Positions 18,146 to 28,600 of a DNA stretch of 57,322 nucleotides are shown in pieces. Under the pieces are notes generated by a model that ran no database searches, was not told the DNA's origin, and saw only the letters and a program-made list of their open reading frames with translations. Source of the stretch: Chitinophaga pinensis (GTDB taxonomy: Bacteria > Bacteroidota > Bacteroidia > NS11-12g > UBA955); NCBI GenBank assembly GCA_945865625.1, contig CAMBFD010000006.1, positions 1 to 57,322 on the forward strand, written 5' to 3'. The translations under genes were made by a program, and so were the position numbers. Position 1 is the stretch's first letter. Every line of letters begins with the position of its first letter.

Positions 18146-19105
18146 TTATATTTGTTCATCGGCTTTATCATAAGCCTTAATAATTTCTTTTACCAATTTA
18201 TGTCGAACCACATCTTGTGTGTCTAATTCAACAATAGAAATTCCGTCAATATTACGTAAAATTTTCAAAGCACGGAACAAACCACTCATTTGTTTTTTAG
18301 GCAAATCTACCTGTGTTAAATCACCGGTAATGATTAATTTGGCGTTGGGACCCATTCTTGTCAAGAACATTTTCAATTGTAAGTCGGTACTATTTTGAGC
18401 TTCATCTAAAATCACGTAGCAATTATCGAGGGTTCTCCCTCTCATGAATGCCAAAGGTGCAATTTCAACAGTTCTGCTTTCAATCATACTTTTTAATTTA
18501 TCGGAGGGAATCATGTCTTCCAAAGCATCGTAAAGTGGACGCAAGTAAGGATCAATTTTCTCCTTTAGATCGCCAGGCAAGAATCCTAAGTTCTCACCTG
18601 CTTCTACGGCAGGGCGGGTTAAAATAATTCTTCGAATTTCTCTTTCCTTCAAAGCAACAACAGCCAAAGCAACGGCAGTATATGTTTTACCAGTACCCGC
18701 AGGTCCAATTGCAAAAAGAATGTCATTTTGTTTCGCAGATTCCACCATTTTTCGTTGGTTGATTGTGCGAGCCTTGATTTTTTGCCCCCTTGTGCCAATG
18801 AGCATTACATCTTCAATTGCAGTGGTTACATTTTCTGAATCAGTATCAGTATATCCAATTTGTAAAGCTTCGTGAATGATATGCTCATTTAACTCCCCTT
18901 TTTTAATGTATAATTTTTCTAACACTTGCATACCAGTGGCAAAATCATTCATACTTAATTCATCGCCAAACACCTTTATTTCCTCGCCTCGAGCCACAAA
19001 TTGCAATTTGGGAAATTTCGATTTAATTAAGTTTAGGTGTGCGTTATTTGGCCCATAGAATAACTGTGGGTTGATAATTTCTAATGTGTAAATGCGCTCT
19101 GTCAA
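18146..19105 (-). CDS. PhoH family protein (ATPase)
   Basis: FAIGPAGTGKTYTAVALAV, RPAVEAGENLGFLPGDLKEKIDPYLRPLYDAL, VILDEAQNST. Apparent TTG start. Confidence 0.93.
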   Translation of the reverse strand: MTERIYTLEIINPQLFYGPNNAHLNLIKSKFPKLQFVARGEEIKVFGDELSMNDFATGMQVLEKLYIKKGELNEHIIHEALQIGYTDTDSENVTTAIEDVMLIGTRGQKIKARTINQRKMVESAKQNDILFAIGPAGTGKTYTAVALAVVALKEREIRRIILTRPAVEAGENLGFLPGDLKEKIDPYLRPLYDALEDMIPSDKLKSMIESRTVEIAPLAFMRGRTLDNCYVILDEAQNSTDLQLKMFLTRMGPNAKLIITGDLTQVDLPKKQMSGLFRALKILRNIDGISIVELDTQDVVRHKLVKEIIKAYDKADEQI

Positions 19106-19108
19106 TCG

Positions 19109-19116
19109 TATATTTG
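19109..19116 (+). promoter_or_regulatory. candidate -7 element for the SAM hydrolase-like gene
   Basis: TATATTTG (TAnnTTTG), 17 nt before the ATG at 19133. Confidence 0.4.
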
Positions 19117-19124
19117 ATATTTTT

Positions 19125-19132
19125 ACAAATAT
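19125..19132 (-). promoter_or_regulatory. candidate -7 element for phoH
   Basis: TATATTTG on the minus strand, 20 nt before the phoH TTG start. Confidence 0.4.
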
Positions 19133-19927
19133 ATGGAATCCCTTTCAGCGAATAATCAACTTATTTTCCATTATTGGATAGATTTTGGAACTGAATCTAT
19201 TGACTATTCCATAGGTCAAGCTCAAATTTATTCCGCTTTCCCTCATGTAAAAACGATTGTTAGTCCTTCAAAATTAAAAAAAGGACATATACTTCCGCAA
19301 TCGGTACATTTGAAATTATTCAAAGACGAATTCCCTCGTAATACCATACATATATGCCATTTATCGTTTATGAGCAATCAACCAAAAAGGTTCATCATAA
19401 CAAAATATAAAGATCAATATTTTTTAGGCCCCGACAATGGTGTTTTTTACATGGCTTTTGAAAAAGACAATGTTCAATATTTTATTTTGCCTGTGGACAA
19501 ATTTAAATATAACGCATTAAAAGAGGTGTATTTGCCGGGGATAGAAATGCTCATTGATTCACAATTTGACATAGAAAAAGTGTTTAAGCCCAAAGAAACA
19601 CTTATGAAAATGAATACCATACAGCCAACCATTTCAAATCACATAATGCGGCTTACAGCTTTGTATGTAGATTCTTATGGAAATGTATATTTCAATTTAG
19701 ACCGTGAGAATTTTGAAGGTTTCACACAAGGCAAACCATTCGCATTCAAATCACATTCATTTAGAATTGATATAATTTCAAATGATTACGACGATGTACC
19801 AGAGGGCGAAATCTTAGCCCTTTTTAGTTATGGAAATTTGCTACAAATTGCTGGAAATGCCAGTAATGCATCCGAAAAATTAGCGCTAAAAGAAGATTCA
19901 ATGATCTTATTAGAAGCATCTAGATGA
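19133..19927 (+). CDS. SAM hydrolase/SAM-dependent halogenase family protein (DUF62)
   Basis: DFG motif near the N-terminus (IDFGTESIDYSIGQAQI), GPDNGVFYMAF, ALYVDSYGNVYFNL. Confidence 0.85.
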   Translation: MESLSANNQLIFHYWIDFGTESIDYSIGQAQIYSAFPHVKTIVSPSKLKKGHILPQSVHLKLFKDEFPRNTIHICHLSFMSNQPKRFIITKYKDQYFLGPDNGVFYMAFEKDNVQYFILPVDKFKYNALKEVYLPGIEMLIDSQFDIEKVFKPKETLMKMNTIQPTISNHIMRLTALYVDSYGNVYFNLDRENFEGFTQGKPFAFKSHSFRIDIISNDYDDVPEGEILALFSYGNLLQIAGNASNASEKLALKEDSMILLEASR

Positions 19928-20223
19928 AAATACATAGATACGTAAAAATGACATTTAACCCAGAAGAAGTTGGGTCATTCTTAGAAGTTTTCAATGCTTC
20001 CAAAGATAAAATTAGAGATTTTAATGGCTGTTTATCGCTGCAACTAATATCAAATATCGAAGAGCCCAATATTCTCTGCACATCGAGTATTTGGAGGGAT
20101 GAAGAAAGCTTGGAAAACTACAGAAACAGTGAATTGTTTGCAGAAACCTGGAAAAAAACAAAAATTTTATTTGCGGATAAAGCCAAAGCTCAATCTTACA
20201 AATTAGTTGATTGGTTGCCTTGA
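19924..20223 (+). CDS. antibiotic biosynthesis monooxygenase-like (ABM-domain) protein
   Basis: Small alpha/beta barrel-type protein with FNASKDKIRDFNGCLSLQL and SIWRDEESLENYRNSELF. ATGA overlap with the previous gene. Confidence 0.75.
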   Translation: MKIHRYVKMTFNPEEVGSFLEVFNASKDKIRDFNGCLSLQLISNIEEPNILCTSSIWRDEESLENYRNSELFAETWKKTKILFADKAKAQSYKLVDWLP

Positions 20224-21606
20224 TTCAATCCATTTTCCGGGATTAAGTAAATTTTGCGGATCAAAAACAGTTTTAATACCTTGCATTAGACGCCAGTGAT
20301 CTGGGGTAAACACAACATCTAAATATGGTTTTTGGACGAAACCTACGCCATGTTCGCCGCTGATGGTGCCGCCAAGTTTTTTACAAAGTTCAAAGATTTC
20401 TGTAATTCCCTTTGGAATTTCAATCTCCCATTTTTCATCTGAAAGTTGATCTTTTAAGATATTTACGTGCAAGTTGCCGTCTCCAGCATGACCGTAACAA
20501 ACTGTTCGAAAACCATATTTTGCTCCAATTTCTTTTACCCCCGTTAAAAGTTGCGGCAAATGTGCTCTAGGAACAACGGTATCTTCTTCTTTATAAATAC
20601 TTTGTTGTTTTACCGTTTCACCAATTGAACGTCTTACTTTCCACCAATCCTCAGCCATTTGAGCATTGTTAGGCATGAGCACCTCAAAAGCTCCATTTTC
20701 ATCTAAAATTGGAAAAATTTGTTCTGCTTGAAGCATGAGTTCGTCGAGTACATTGCCATCGAGAATGATTAAAAGATAAAATTCGACGTTACTTGGTATT
20801 GGAAAATTAGTTTTGGTTGCATCTGCGGCAATTTTAACGCCACTGACTTCCATAAGTTCAAGCCCAGTTGGAAGCATCCCGCTTAATAAAACCTTGTTTA
20901 CGGCAACGGCAGCATCTTCAGCTTTCTCAAACATTGCCAACATGAGCAATTCATGTTGGGTTTTAGGCACCAGTTTGACCACTATTTTAGTAATGATACC
21001 CAATAGTCCCTCACTGCCAATAAAAAGATGTGTTAAAGAGAATCCCGTTGAATTTTTCAATGTATTGGCACCGGTCCAAATAATTTCGCCATTGGGCAAA
21101 ACCACTTCTAGGTTGAGAATATAGTCTCGGGTAGTGCCGTATTTAACAGCTTTAGGACCACCTGCACCATGGGCAACATTTCCACCAATAGTAGATGAAC
21201 CAAAACTTGCTGGATCAGGAGGATAAGTTAGTTCATAAGGTTCCAAGGCTTGTTTCAAGTGAATATTGATTAAACCAGGCTCAACGGTTGCCATCATATT
21301 TTGAATATCAATTTCAAGAATGCGATTCATTTTTTTTGTACTCAACACAAGTCCGCCTTTCACTGGTAAACAAGCGCCTGAAAGTCCAGTGCCTGCTCCT
21401 CTTGTATAAATTGGAACATTGAATTGAGAGCACAACTTTACACACTCGGAAACTTGTATGGAATTTTCTGGAAAGATTAAAATTTCAGGCAAAAAAGAGA
21501 GGTCTTCAGTATAGTCGTGTGAAACATCTTGCAAATCTTCTTTATTTTGGGTTACATTTGTTTGACCGAGAATAGCGATGAGTGATTCAAAAAATTCTTT
21601 TTCCAT
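20203..21606 (-). CDS. FAD-binding oxidase, GlcD/D-lactate dehydrogenase-like
   Basis: IYTRGAGTGLSGACLPVKGGLVLS, FGSSTIGGNVAHGAGG, YGHAGDGNLHVNIL, GEHGVGFVQKPYL. Confidence 0.9.
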   Translation of the reverse strand: MEKEFFESLIAILGQTNVTQNKEDLQDVSHDYTEDLSFLPEILIFPENSIQVSECVKLCSQFNVPIYTRGAGTGLSGACLPVKGGLVLSTKKMNRILEIDIQNMMATVEPGLINIHLKQALEPYELTYPPDPASFGSSTIGGNVAHGAGGPKAVKYGTTRDYILNLEVVLPNGEIIWTGANTLKNSTGFSLTHLFIGSEGLLGIITKIVVKLVPKTQHELLMLAMFEKAEDAAVAVNKVLLSGMLPTGLELMEVSGVKIAADATKTNFPIPSNVEFYLLIILDGNVLDELMLQAEQIFPILDENGAFEVLMPNNAQMAEDWWKVRRSIGETVKQQSIYKEEDTVVPRAHLPQLLTGVKEIGAKYGFRTVCYGHAGDGNLHVNILKDQLSDEKWEIEIPKGITEIFELCKKLGGTISGEHGVGFVQKPYLDVVFTPDHWRLMQGIKTVFDPQNLLNPGKWIESRQPIN

Positions 21607-21656
21607 TTTAATGTTCGAATTACAAAAGTAATATTCTTGCGAAAGATAGTTTCAAT

Positions 21657-22817
21657 ATGCTCAAAAATAGATTAAAACTAATTATTGTCATTTTTTTTAC
21701 AATTTCATACATGCTTTGTGCCATATTATGGTGGACCATTGCCCTCACAAAACTGCAAACTAATGAATTTTCAAAAGATGTTGAAATTACAAAACTAAAA
21801 AAATCTTTAGTCGTTAATGATATAATACTTAGCGCTAAAAGAATTGAATTGATTTCAAAAGTTAAAGTGTTATTATTTATTGAAAATCAATTACTTAACA
21901 TAGATACTACTTTATTAAATAAAGAACTTTTAGGTGAAAGAAATAATTTTGTATTTTTTTACGGATACAGTAGGCAACATAAATGTTTAGAACTTCGTCT
22001 AAAAGAAAAAGATGACATTCATCTGAAACTTCTAACAAAATTAGAGAGCAAAAATAAAGCTTGGATTTTGGAAGGTTTAACGATGGGAATCATCACAATT
22101 ATCATTGGAATTGCAATGTTTGTTTATCTAGATAGGGTTGTGCGTTTGAATCAACAGCAAAATAACTTTTTGTTGGCTGTTACGCATGAACTAAAAACAC
22201 CCATTGCTGCATCCAATTTAGCGCTGCAAACAGCAGTCAAAAGGCCAGATCCGCTCATTGTTTCAAAAATGATTTCAATGGCTCAATCGAATATATCTAG
22301 ATTATCTCAAATGGTTGAACAAATACTTATGGCCACTCGTTTTGAGAACAAATTTACAGACCCTCAAAAAATATCCATTAACCTAAATGAATTTACAAAT
22401 AAAACCCTCAAATCTATAGAATTATCCGATGTAGATTTTGAAAGAATTGAAATCAACATCGATCCATCTATTCACATGAATGCCGATGAGCAAATGATCA
22501 GCACAGTGATTGTAAATTTAGTCAATAATGCCATTAAATATTCCGATGGCGAAGGTAAAATAACGGTTTGTGCGTTCCAAAATGACAATAATTTGACAAT
22601 CGAATTTTCTGATAACGGTATAGGAATTCCAGACAACGAAAAGAAAAATGTTTTTCAAAAATTCTATAGAGTTGGTGAAGAAAAAACAAGAACAAAACCA
22701 GGATCTGGATTAGGGCTTTTCTTGGTTAAGCGAATAACTGAAATTCACGGCGGAAAAGTAGCAATAGAAAATAACACGCCTAAAGGCACAAAATTCACAC
22801 TCACTTTTCAAGCATAA
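21657..22817 (+). CDS. sensor histidine kinase
   Basis: Two TM segments, THELKTPIAASNLALQ, VNLVNNAIKYSD, GSGLGLFLVKRITEIHGG. Confidence 0.93.
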   Translation: MLKNRLKLIIVIFFTISYMLCAILWWTIALTKLQTNEFSKDVEITKLKKSLVVNDIILSAKRIELISKVKVLLFIENQLLNIDTTLLNKELLGERNNFVFFYGYSRQHKCLELRLKEKDDIHLKLLTKLESKNKAWILEGLTMGIITIIIGIAMFVYLDRVVRLNQQQNNFLLAVTHELKTPIAASNLALQTAVKRPDPLIVSKMISMAQSNISRLSQMVEQILMATRFENKFTDPQKISINLNEFTNKTLKSIELSDVDFERIEINIDPSIHMNADEQMISTVIVNLVNNAIKYSDGEGKITVCAFQNDNNLTIEFSDNGIGIPDNEKKNVFQKFYRVGEEKTRTKPGSGLGLFLVKRITEIHGGKVAIENNTPKGTKFTLTFQA

Positions 22818-22827
22818 GATAGCACAT

Positions 22828-23532
22828 TTGATGAAGACATACAGGATATTGCTCGTAGAAGACGAAATTGATTTGGCGGAACTAATTCGCATTAATTTAG
22901 AAATTGAAGGTTATAAAGTATCAATAGCAGCTCATGGTGCAATCGCAATTCAAAAACTTAAATCAGAGAGTTTTGATTTGGTAATTATGGACATTATGAT
23001 GCCAAGCATGGATGGCATCACTGCAACACAACACATTCGTTTATCGAATAACGATATTCCAATCATGATTTTATCGGCAAGCAATAGTAGCAGAGATAGA
23101 ATTAATGGATTGCGCTCTGGAGCTGATGATTATATGAGCAAACCTTTTGAATTAGAAGAGCTATTACTTCGTGTCCAAAAATTAATTCGTAGAACCCAAC
23201 AGCACCTGCCTCGCCTTACATTGACCGAGTATACTTTTGGGGAGAATTATATTGACTTTAACTCGTTTAAAGCAATAGGTAAAAATGGAGAATTTAAACT
23301 CACCAAAAAAGAAACACAATTGTTAAAATTGTTAATTGAAAAGAAAAATCAAGTCGTTACCCGAGAAGAAATACTTAAAACAGTTTGGGGCTATACCGTT
23401 TTTCCAAGTACAAGAACCATTGACAACTTTATTTTAGCATTTCGTAAATATTTCGAAGACGACGCAAAAAATCCCTTTTACTTTTTGTCGTTAAGAGGTG
23501 TAGGTTACAAATACACCGAAACTGGGAGTTAA
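22828..23532 (+). CDS. OmpR/PhoB-family response regulator
   Basis: ILLVEDEIDLAELIRINLE, LVIMDIMMPSMDG, and a winged-helix C-terminus, RTIDNFILAFRKYFE...RGVGYKY. Confidence 0.93.
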   Translation: MMKTYRILLVEDEIDLAELIRINLEIEGYKVSIAAHGAIAIQKLKSESFDLVIMDIMMPSMDGITATQHIRLSNNDIPIMILSASNSSRDRINGLRSGADDYMSKPFELEELLLRVQKLIRRTQQHLPRLTLTEYTFGENYIDFNSFKAIGKNGEFKLTKKETQLLKLLIEKKNQVVTREEILKTVWGYTVFPSTRTIDNFILAFRKYFEDDAKNPFYFLSLRGVGYKYTETGS

Positions 23533-23544
23533 AACAACTTCAAT

Positions 23545-24771
23545 TTATAATTTACTTGCAATTGAATTTGCCGCAAACCATGCAGTTGTCCAGGCTGATT
23601 GAAAATTGAATCCTCCAGTTACACCGTCAATATTTAACATCTCACCGGCTACATAAATTGTCGGATATTTTTTCAAGTTCATCTCATTTTCATCAATATC
23701 TTTGAGCGAAATTCCCCCAGCCGTTACAAATTCTTCTTTAAAGGTTGTTTTGCCGATAACTGTAAATGGCATTCTGATTAAATTCTCAAGCAACTTATTA
23801 ATTTCAGCTTTCTTTAAATCGATACATTTCTTTGTTTCATCTATTTTTGATTCAGCCAAAATGAAAAGCCACAAACGTTGAGGCAAATCAAATAAATACA
23901 AATTATTCATTTGCTTTTTAGGTGACTCCAAAAGTATCTCTGTCAATTCTTGATATCCTTCCTCTTCAGTTGAATAATCAATCCAAGAAATTAAAGTATC
24001 AAAATGATATCCTTTTTCATTGAGTTCAGAGGCAAACCACGAACTTGTTTTAAGCACTGCAGGTCCACTCAACCCCCAATGCGTAACTAGGATTGGGCCA
24101 CTGTAACTCTTTTTAAGTCCTACAATTTTCACTTTCCCATTTTTCACGGAAATACCAGAGAGCGCATTTAATTCTGAATTACGAATGTTAAAGGTGAACA
24201 AAGATGGAACTGATTTTTCAAACTGTATGTCGAAATTCTTCAGGTAATTTGCTGAATCGTGTTTGTTGAGTCCACCAGAAGCCAAAACCACAAATTTAGA
24301 CTCAATTGATTCGTTGTCAGATAAGTGCAAAGTATGTTTTTCATTGTTTTCCAATGAAATTTCGACAACACCGGTTTTTGTCCAAACTTCAATCCCAACT
24401 TTCTGGGCAAGCGATTCAAACAAATGAACAATTGTTTCAGAAGTATTTGAAGCAGGAAACATTCTTCCGTCATCTTCAGTTTTTAGTTCTACGTTATGTT
24501 CTTTGAACCATTGAATTGTTTCAGCAACACCAAATTTCCTAAAAAGGCTTTTCAAAAATTTGCCACCACGTGGGTAATTTTCAGAAAGTTTAGTAGGATC
24601 AATTTCGTTGTGGGTTACATTGCAACGACCACCACCGCTGACTTCAACTTTAGAAAGTGTTTTAGTTGTTTTTTCAAGGATGACAATTTTTGCATCCGGT
24701 GCAATTAATTTTATATTGATAGCCGCAAAATAACCTGCTGCTCCTGCTCCTACTATGGCTACATCAAACAT
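23545..24771 (-). CDS. NAD(P)/FAD-dependent oxidoreductase (HI0933/BaiN-like)
   Basis: DVAIVGAGAAGYFAAI, KVEVSGGGRCNVTH, NIDGVTGGFNFQSAWTTAWFAA. Confidence 0.9.
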   Translation of the reverse strand: MFDVAIVGAGAAGYFAAINIKLIAPDAKIVILEKTTKTLSKVEVSGGGRCNVTHNEIDPTKLSENYPRGGKFLKSLFRKFGVAETIQWFKEHNVELKTEDDGRMFPASNTSETIVHLFESLAQKVGIEVWTKTGVVEISLENNEKHTLHLSDNESIESKFVVLASGGLNKHDSANYLKNFDIQFEKSVPSLFTFNIRNSELNALSGISVKNGKVKIVGLKKSYSGPILVTHWGLSGPAVLKTSSWFASELNEKGYHFDTLISWIDYSTEEEGYQELTEILLESPKKQMNNLYLFDLPQRLWLFILAESKIDETKKCIDLKKAEINKLLENLIRMPFTVIGKTTFKEEFVTAGGISLKDIDENEMNLKKYPTIYVAGEMLNIDGVTGGFNFQSAWTTAWFAANSIASKL

Positions 24772-25647
24772 TTATTTAATTTTATGATAGTTTTTATATT
24801 CTCCAACTCTCCAACCAAATTTCTTCTCAATCCAATATAACAATCTGGCCTTTAGTCCGAAATTCTTTGATATGGGATTGAAATTGAATTTCCAATTTAC
24901 AGACTCAATTCTATCTTTCATCACATCGGGGTGCGTTCTATCAAATGGAACAAGTGAGTCGATGCTAGAATAGTCAAATTCATCGGAAATATTGACATTT
25001 TTCTGAATGAAAGCATCGTCGTGCCACAATCTATGAAATTGCATTTGTTTCACCTGCTGATGCTTGGGATGTTTTACCCAGCCATAATGAAAGATCCTAG
25101 ACTGGCAGTGAGCAACATTAATTTTAGTATCATTTTGATGTCTAAAACCTTGCGCATCTTTCCAACTTTTTATTCCCTTATTGTTGCGGATAATTCTAAT
25201 TTCTTGTTTATACCAACGTCGAGAATCTCCTAAAAAATCATATGATCCATAAAAATGCAAATAATCGAAAAGCAATCCATCAATATTGGGATCATTCAAA
25301 CAAATTTCCATGGTGTTTTTAATTTTAACAATATCATCTTCATGAACGCATTCATCGGCTTGTATGTAAAATAGCCAATCGCTATCGGGAGATACTGCTG
25401 CCAATGCTTTATTGGTTTCATCGGCAAGAACCGCTCCCCCTTCCCTCAAATTATCGTCCCAAACAGTATCAATAATTTTTAAATGAGGGATATTTAATCC
25501 TTCAATATAATCACGGGTATTGTCTTGACTTTTACCTACGGCAACAATAATTTCGTCGCATAGTGGAGCAATAGACAACAAAGCTTCTTTAATTGGATAG
25601 TCGGCTTGAATCACATTTCTTGCGATTGCAAAACCGGAAATTTTCAT
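24772..25647 (-). CDS. glycosyltransferase family 2-like protein
   Basis: MKISGFAIARNVIQADYPIKEALLSIAPLCDEIIVAVG and DWLFYIQADECVHEDD. The ATG at 25647 lies 1 nt after the dnaE stop; the track start at 25737 lies inside dnaE. Confidence 0.85.
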   Translation of the reverse strand: MKISGFAIARNVIQADYPIKEALLSIAPLCDEIIVAVGKSQDNTRDYIEGLNIPHLKIIDTVWDDNLREGGAVLADETNKALAAVSPDSDWLFYIQADECVHEDDIVKIKNTMEICLNDPNIDGLLFDYLHFYGSYDFLGDSRRWYKQEIRIIRNNKGIKSWKDAQGFRHQNDTKINVAHCQSRIFHYGWVKHPKHQQVKQMQFHRLWHDDAFIQKNVNISDEFDYSSIDSLVPFDRTHPDVMKDRIESVNWKFNFNPISKNFGLKARLLYWIEKKFGWRVGEYKNYHKIK

Positions 25648-25648
25648 T

Positions 25649-28600
25649 TTAAGCCCAGCGTTCATCGGTAATTGGTGTAAAGTAGACTTCCATTTCTTTA
25701 AGCATTTCAACAACATCAGAATTAAACTGAATGCCATATTTTGAAACCATTGTAACGCTCATATTTTCTTCGATATCGCTAAAGTTAAAGATAACAGAAC
25801 AAGTTCCTGGAAATTGTTCTATCATGTGTTGAACCACTTGGTATTTACCTTTTTCAATTTCTAAAGGTGTCATTTCAACTTTCAAAGATTTTACGAGTGA
25901 TTTTTCGTTTACTTCAGAAGCGAGGGTAATTGAATTAAAATTAACACGGGCATCATTCCGTTCTAAATTTGGTTCAGTGGTACCTGAAATAATTACAATG
26001 TAATCTTTCGATAACAAATTTTTATGGGTCATGTATGGTTTTGCGAAAATATTGAGTTCAATACTTCCTGAATAATCTAGAATTGCAAATCGACCATAAG
26101 GATTTCCTTTTTGAGAAATGACTTCACGGGCACTTGTGATGATACCCATGATTCTAAAGTCTGATTTTTCATTATTCTCAATAGCCGATGAAAATTCTTT
26201 TACAGAAGTTTTAGCAACCATAGAGTACACAAATTTAATGTCATCTAATGGATGTTTACTTAAAAAAACTCCCACCAATTCTTCTTCAATTTTTAACTCT
26301 TGATGTAAAGAAAATGGCTCAACGTTTGGAAGTTTTGGTTCCTGCGGAATAGTTGATTCCCCTCCTCCACCAAACAAGGAAGTTTGACCACTAATTTTAT
26401 CGGATTGTACATTTTGCCCATGCTTGATGGCCAATTCAATACCAATTCTACCATCCGAATCTGGCAAAACATATTGTGCTCTGTGATAACGGGTATCAAA
26501 ATCAAAAACGCCTGATTTTGCCATGTTTTCAAGATTCCTTTTATTCACCGCTCTCAAGTTAACCCTTGATGTCAAATCGAATATGGAATCAAATGGTCCA
26601 TTTTTATCTCTATCTGCCAAGATTTCCAAAACAGCTCCTTCCCCAATACCTTTTACGGCATTCATACCAAATCGAATTTCATTATTTTTGGTTACCGTAA
26701 ATGCCGAATTACTTTCATTTAAATCGGGGCCTAAAACTTTCATATCCATACGGCGACATTCTTCCATATAGAAGGTTATTTTTTTAATGTCGCCCATATT
26801 GCTTTTTAAAACTGCAGCCATATATTGAGCAGGAAAATTGGCCTTTAAATATGCAGTTTGAAAAGCAATTACAGCATAGCAAGTAGAATGAGATTTATTA
26901 AATGCATATTGCGCAAACTCTTCCCAATCGCTATAAATTTTCTCCAATATATTATCTGGGTACCCTTTTTCTCGGGCTCCATCCATAAAATCAGACTTCA
27001 AATCATCGATCAGCTTCTTATCCTTTTTACCCATGGCTTTTCGAAGGACATCGGCTTTACCTTTAGAGAAGCCCGCCAATTTCTGACTTAATAGCATTAC
27101 TTGTTCTTGGTAAACTGTAATTCCATATGTTTCTTTGAGGTATTCTTCCATTTCTGGCAAATCATATTCTACGGGTTTTCTTCCATGTTTACGATCTACG
27201 AAATCCGGTATGTACTTCATTGGACCTGGTCTGTAAAGTGCATTCATCGCAATGAGATCACCAAATTGTGTAGGTTTAAGATCTCTCATATGCTTTTGCA
27301 TGCCTGGACTTTCAAACTGAAATATTCCGTTGGTTTCACCCTTTTGGAACAATTCATAAGTTTTAAGGTCATCTAATGGAATGCTATCCAAATCTATCTC
27401 AACGCCTACAGTTTCTTTAACTAAGGTTATTGCATCCTTCATAATTGACAAGGTACTTAAACCTAAAAAGTCCATCTTCAGCAACCCGGCTTTTTCAATT
27501 TGGGTAACATCATATTGAACTTGCATCCATGGCGAATCTTTACTTTTTGCAACAGGCACAACTTCATCAATATCTCTTGGAGCAATGATAATTCCACAGG
27601 CATGAACACCGGTATTTCGGACGCTGCCTTCCAATTTTTCTGCGTCTCTCAAAACTTGTGCTGCAGGTTCATTGCTGTTGTAAATTCTTTGAAGTTCTTT
27701 TAAATTATCAATTTCCTCAACTTTCAAATTTTTAGATTCGTCTTTAGCCAATTCAGCCAAATTGCTATGCAGCATGGTTTTAAAGTTCAAATTCCCCGGG
27801 ACTAATTTTGCCAGCCTATCTGTTTGAGGGAGAGGATATTGCAACACCCTGCCAACGTCTCTAATGGCACTTTTTGCAGCCATTGTGCCATAAGTTACAA
27901 TTTGAGCAATTCTTCGTTCTCCATATTTTTTCGCAACATATTCTATGACACGGTCTCTACCAATATCATCAAAATCGATATCCACGTCGGGCATGCTCAC
28001 CCTTTCTGGATTCAGAAAACGCTCAAAAAGCAAATCGTATTTTACGGGATCCACATTTGTAATTCCCAGGCAATAAGCCACCAAGCTTCCAGCAGCAGAG
28101 CCCCTACCGGGACCTACCCAAACGCCCATATCTCTGGCGGCTGTTGTGAAGTCTTGAACAATTAAGAAGTAACCTGCAAATCCAGATTGTCGAATGGTAT
28201 TCAATTCAAAATTCAAACGTTCTTCAACATTTCCTGGAATAGATCCACCGTAGCGCTTTTTACATCCCTCAACGGCTAGATGAGTGATATAATCGTTTTG
28301 CGATTCAAATCCATCTGGAATGATATAATGCGGCAACACAATATCTCTCGCCAATTTAGGCGGTTCAATTGAATCTATGAGTTTATTGGTATTGTCGAGT
28401 GCTTCAGGAATATCTTTGAATAACTCAGCCATTTCAGCTTGAGTTTTAAAGAAAAATTGCTCGTTTGGAAAACCAAATCGATATCCTTTACCACTTTCTT
28501 CGTTGGTGGCCTTAGGAGTAGACTGAAATTCAGAAGTATTGATACAAAGCAGGATATCATGAGCATTTGCATCAGATTCATCAATATAATGAGAATCATT

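Noticed and set aside
18142-18171. purC/phoH coding overlap
   Set aside because: The conserved PurC start at 18141 lies after the phoH stop; the extension MIKPMNKYKI is an annotation artefact.
24772-25737. A 90-bp coding overlap between the GT2 gene and dnaE
   Set aside because: The conserved start MKISGFAIARN at 25647 removes the overlap; the extended N-terminus is dnaE sequence in another frame.
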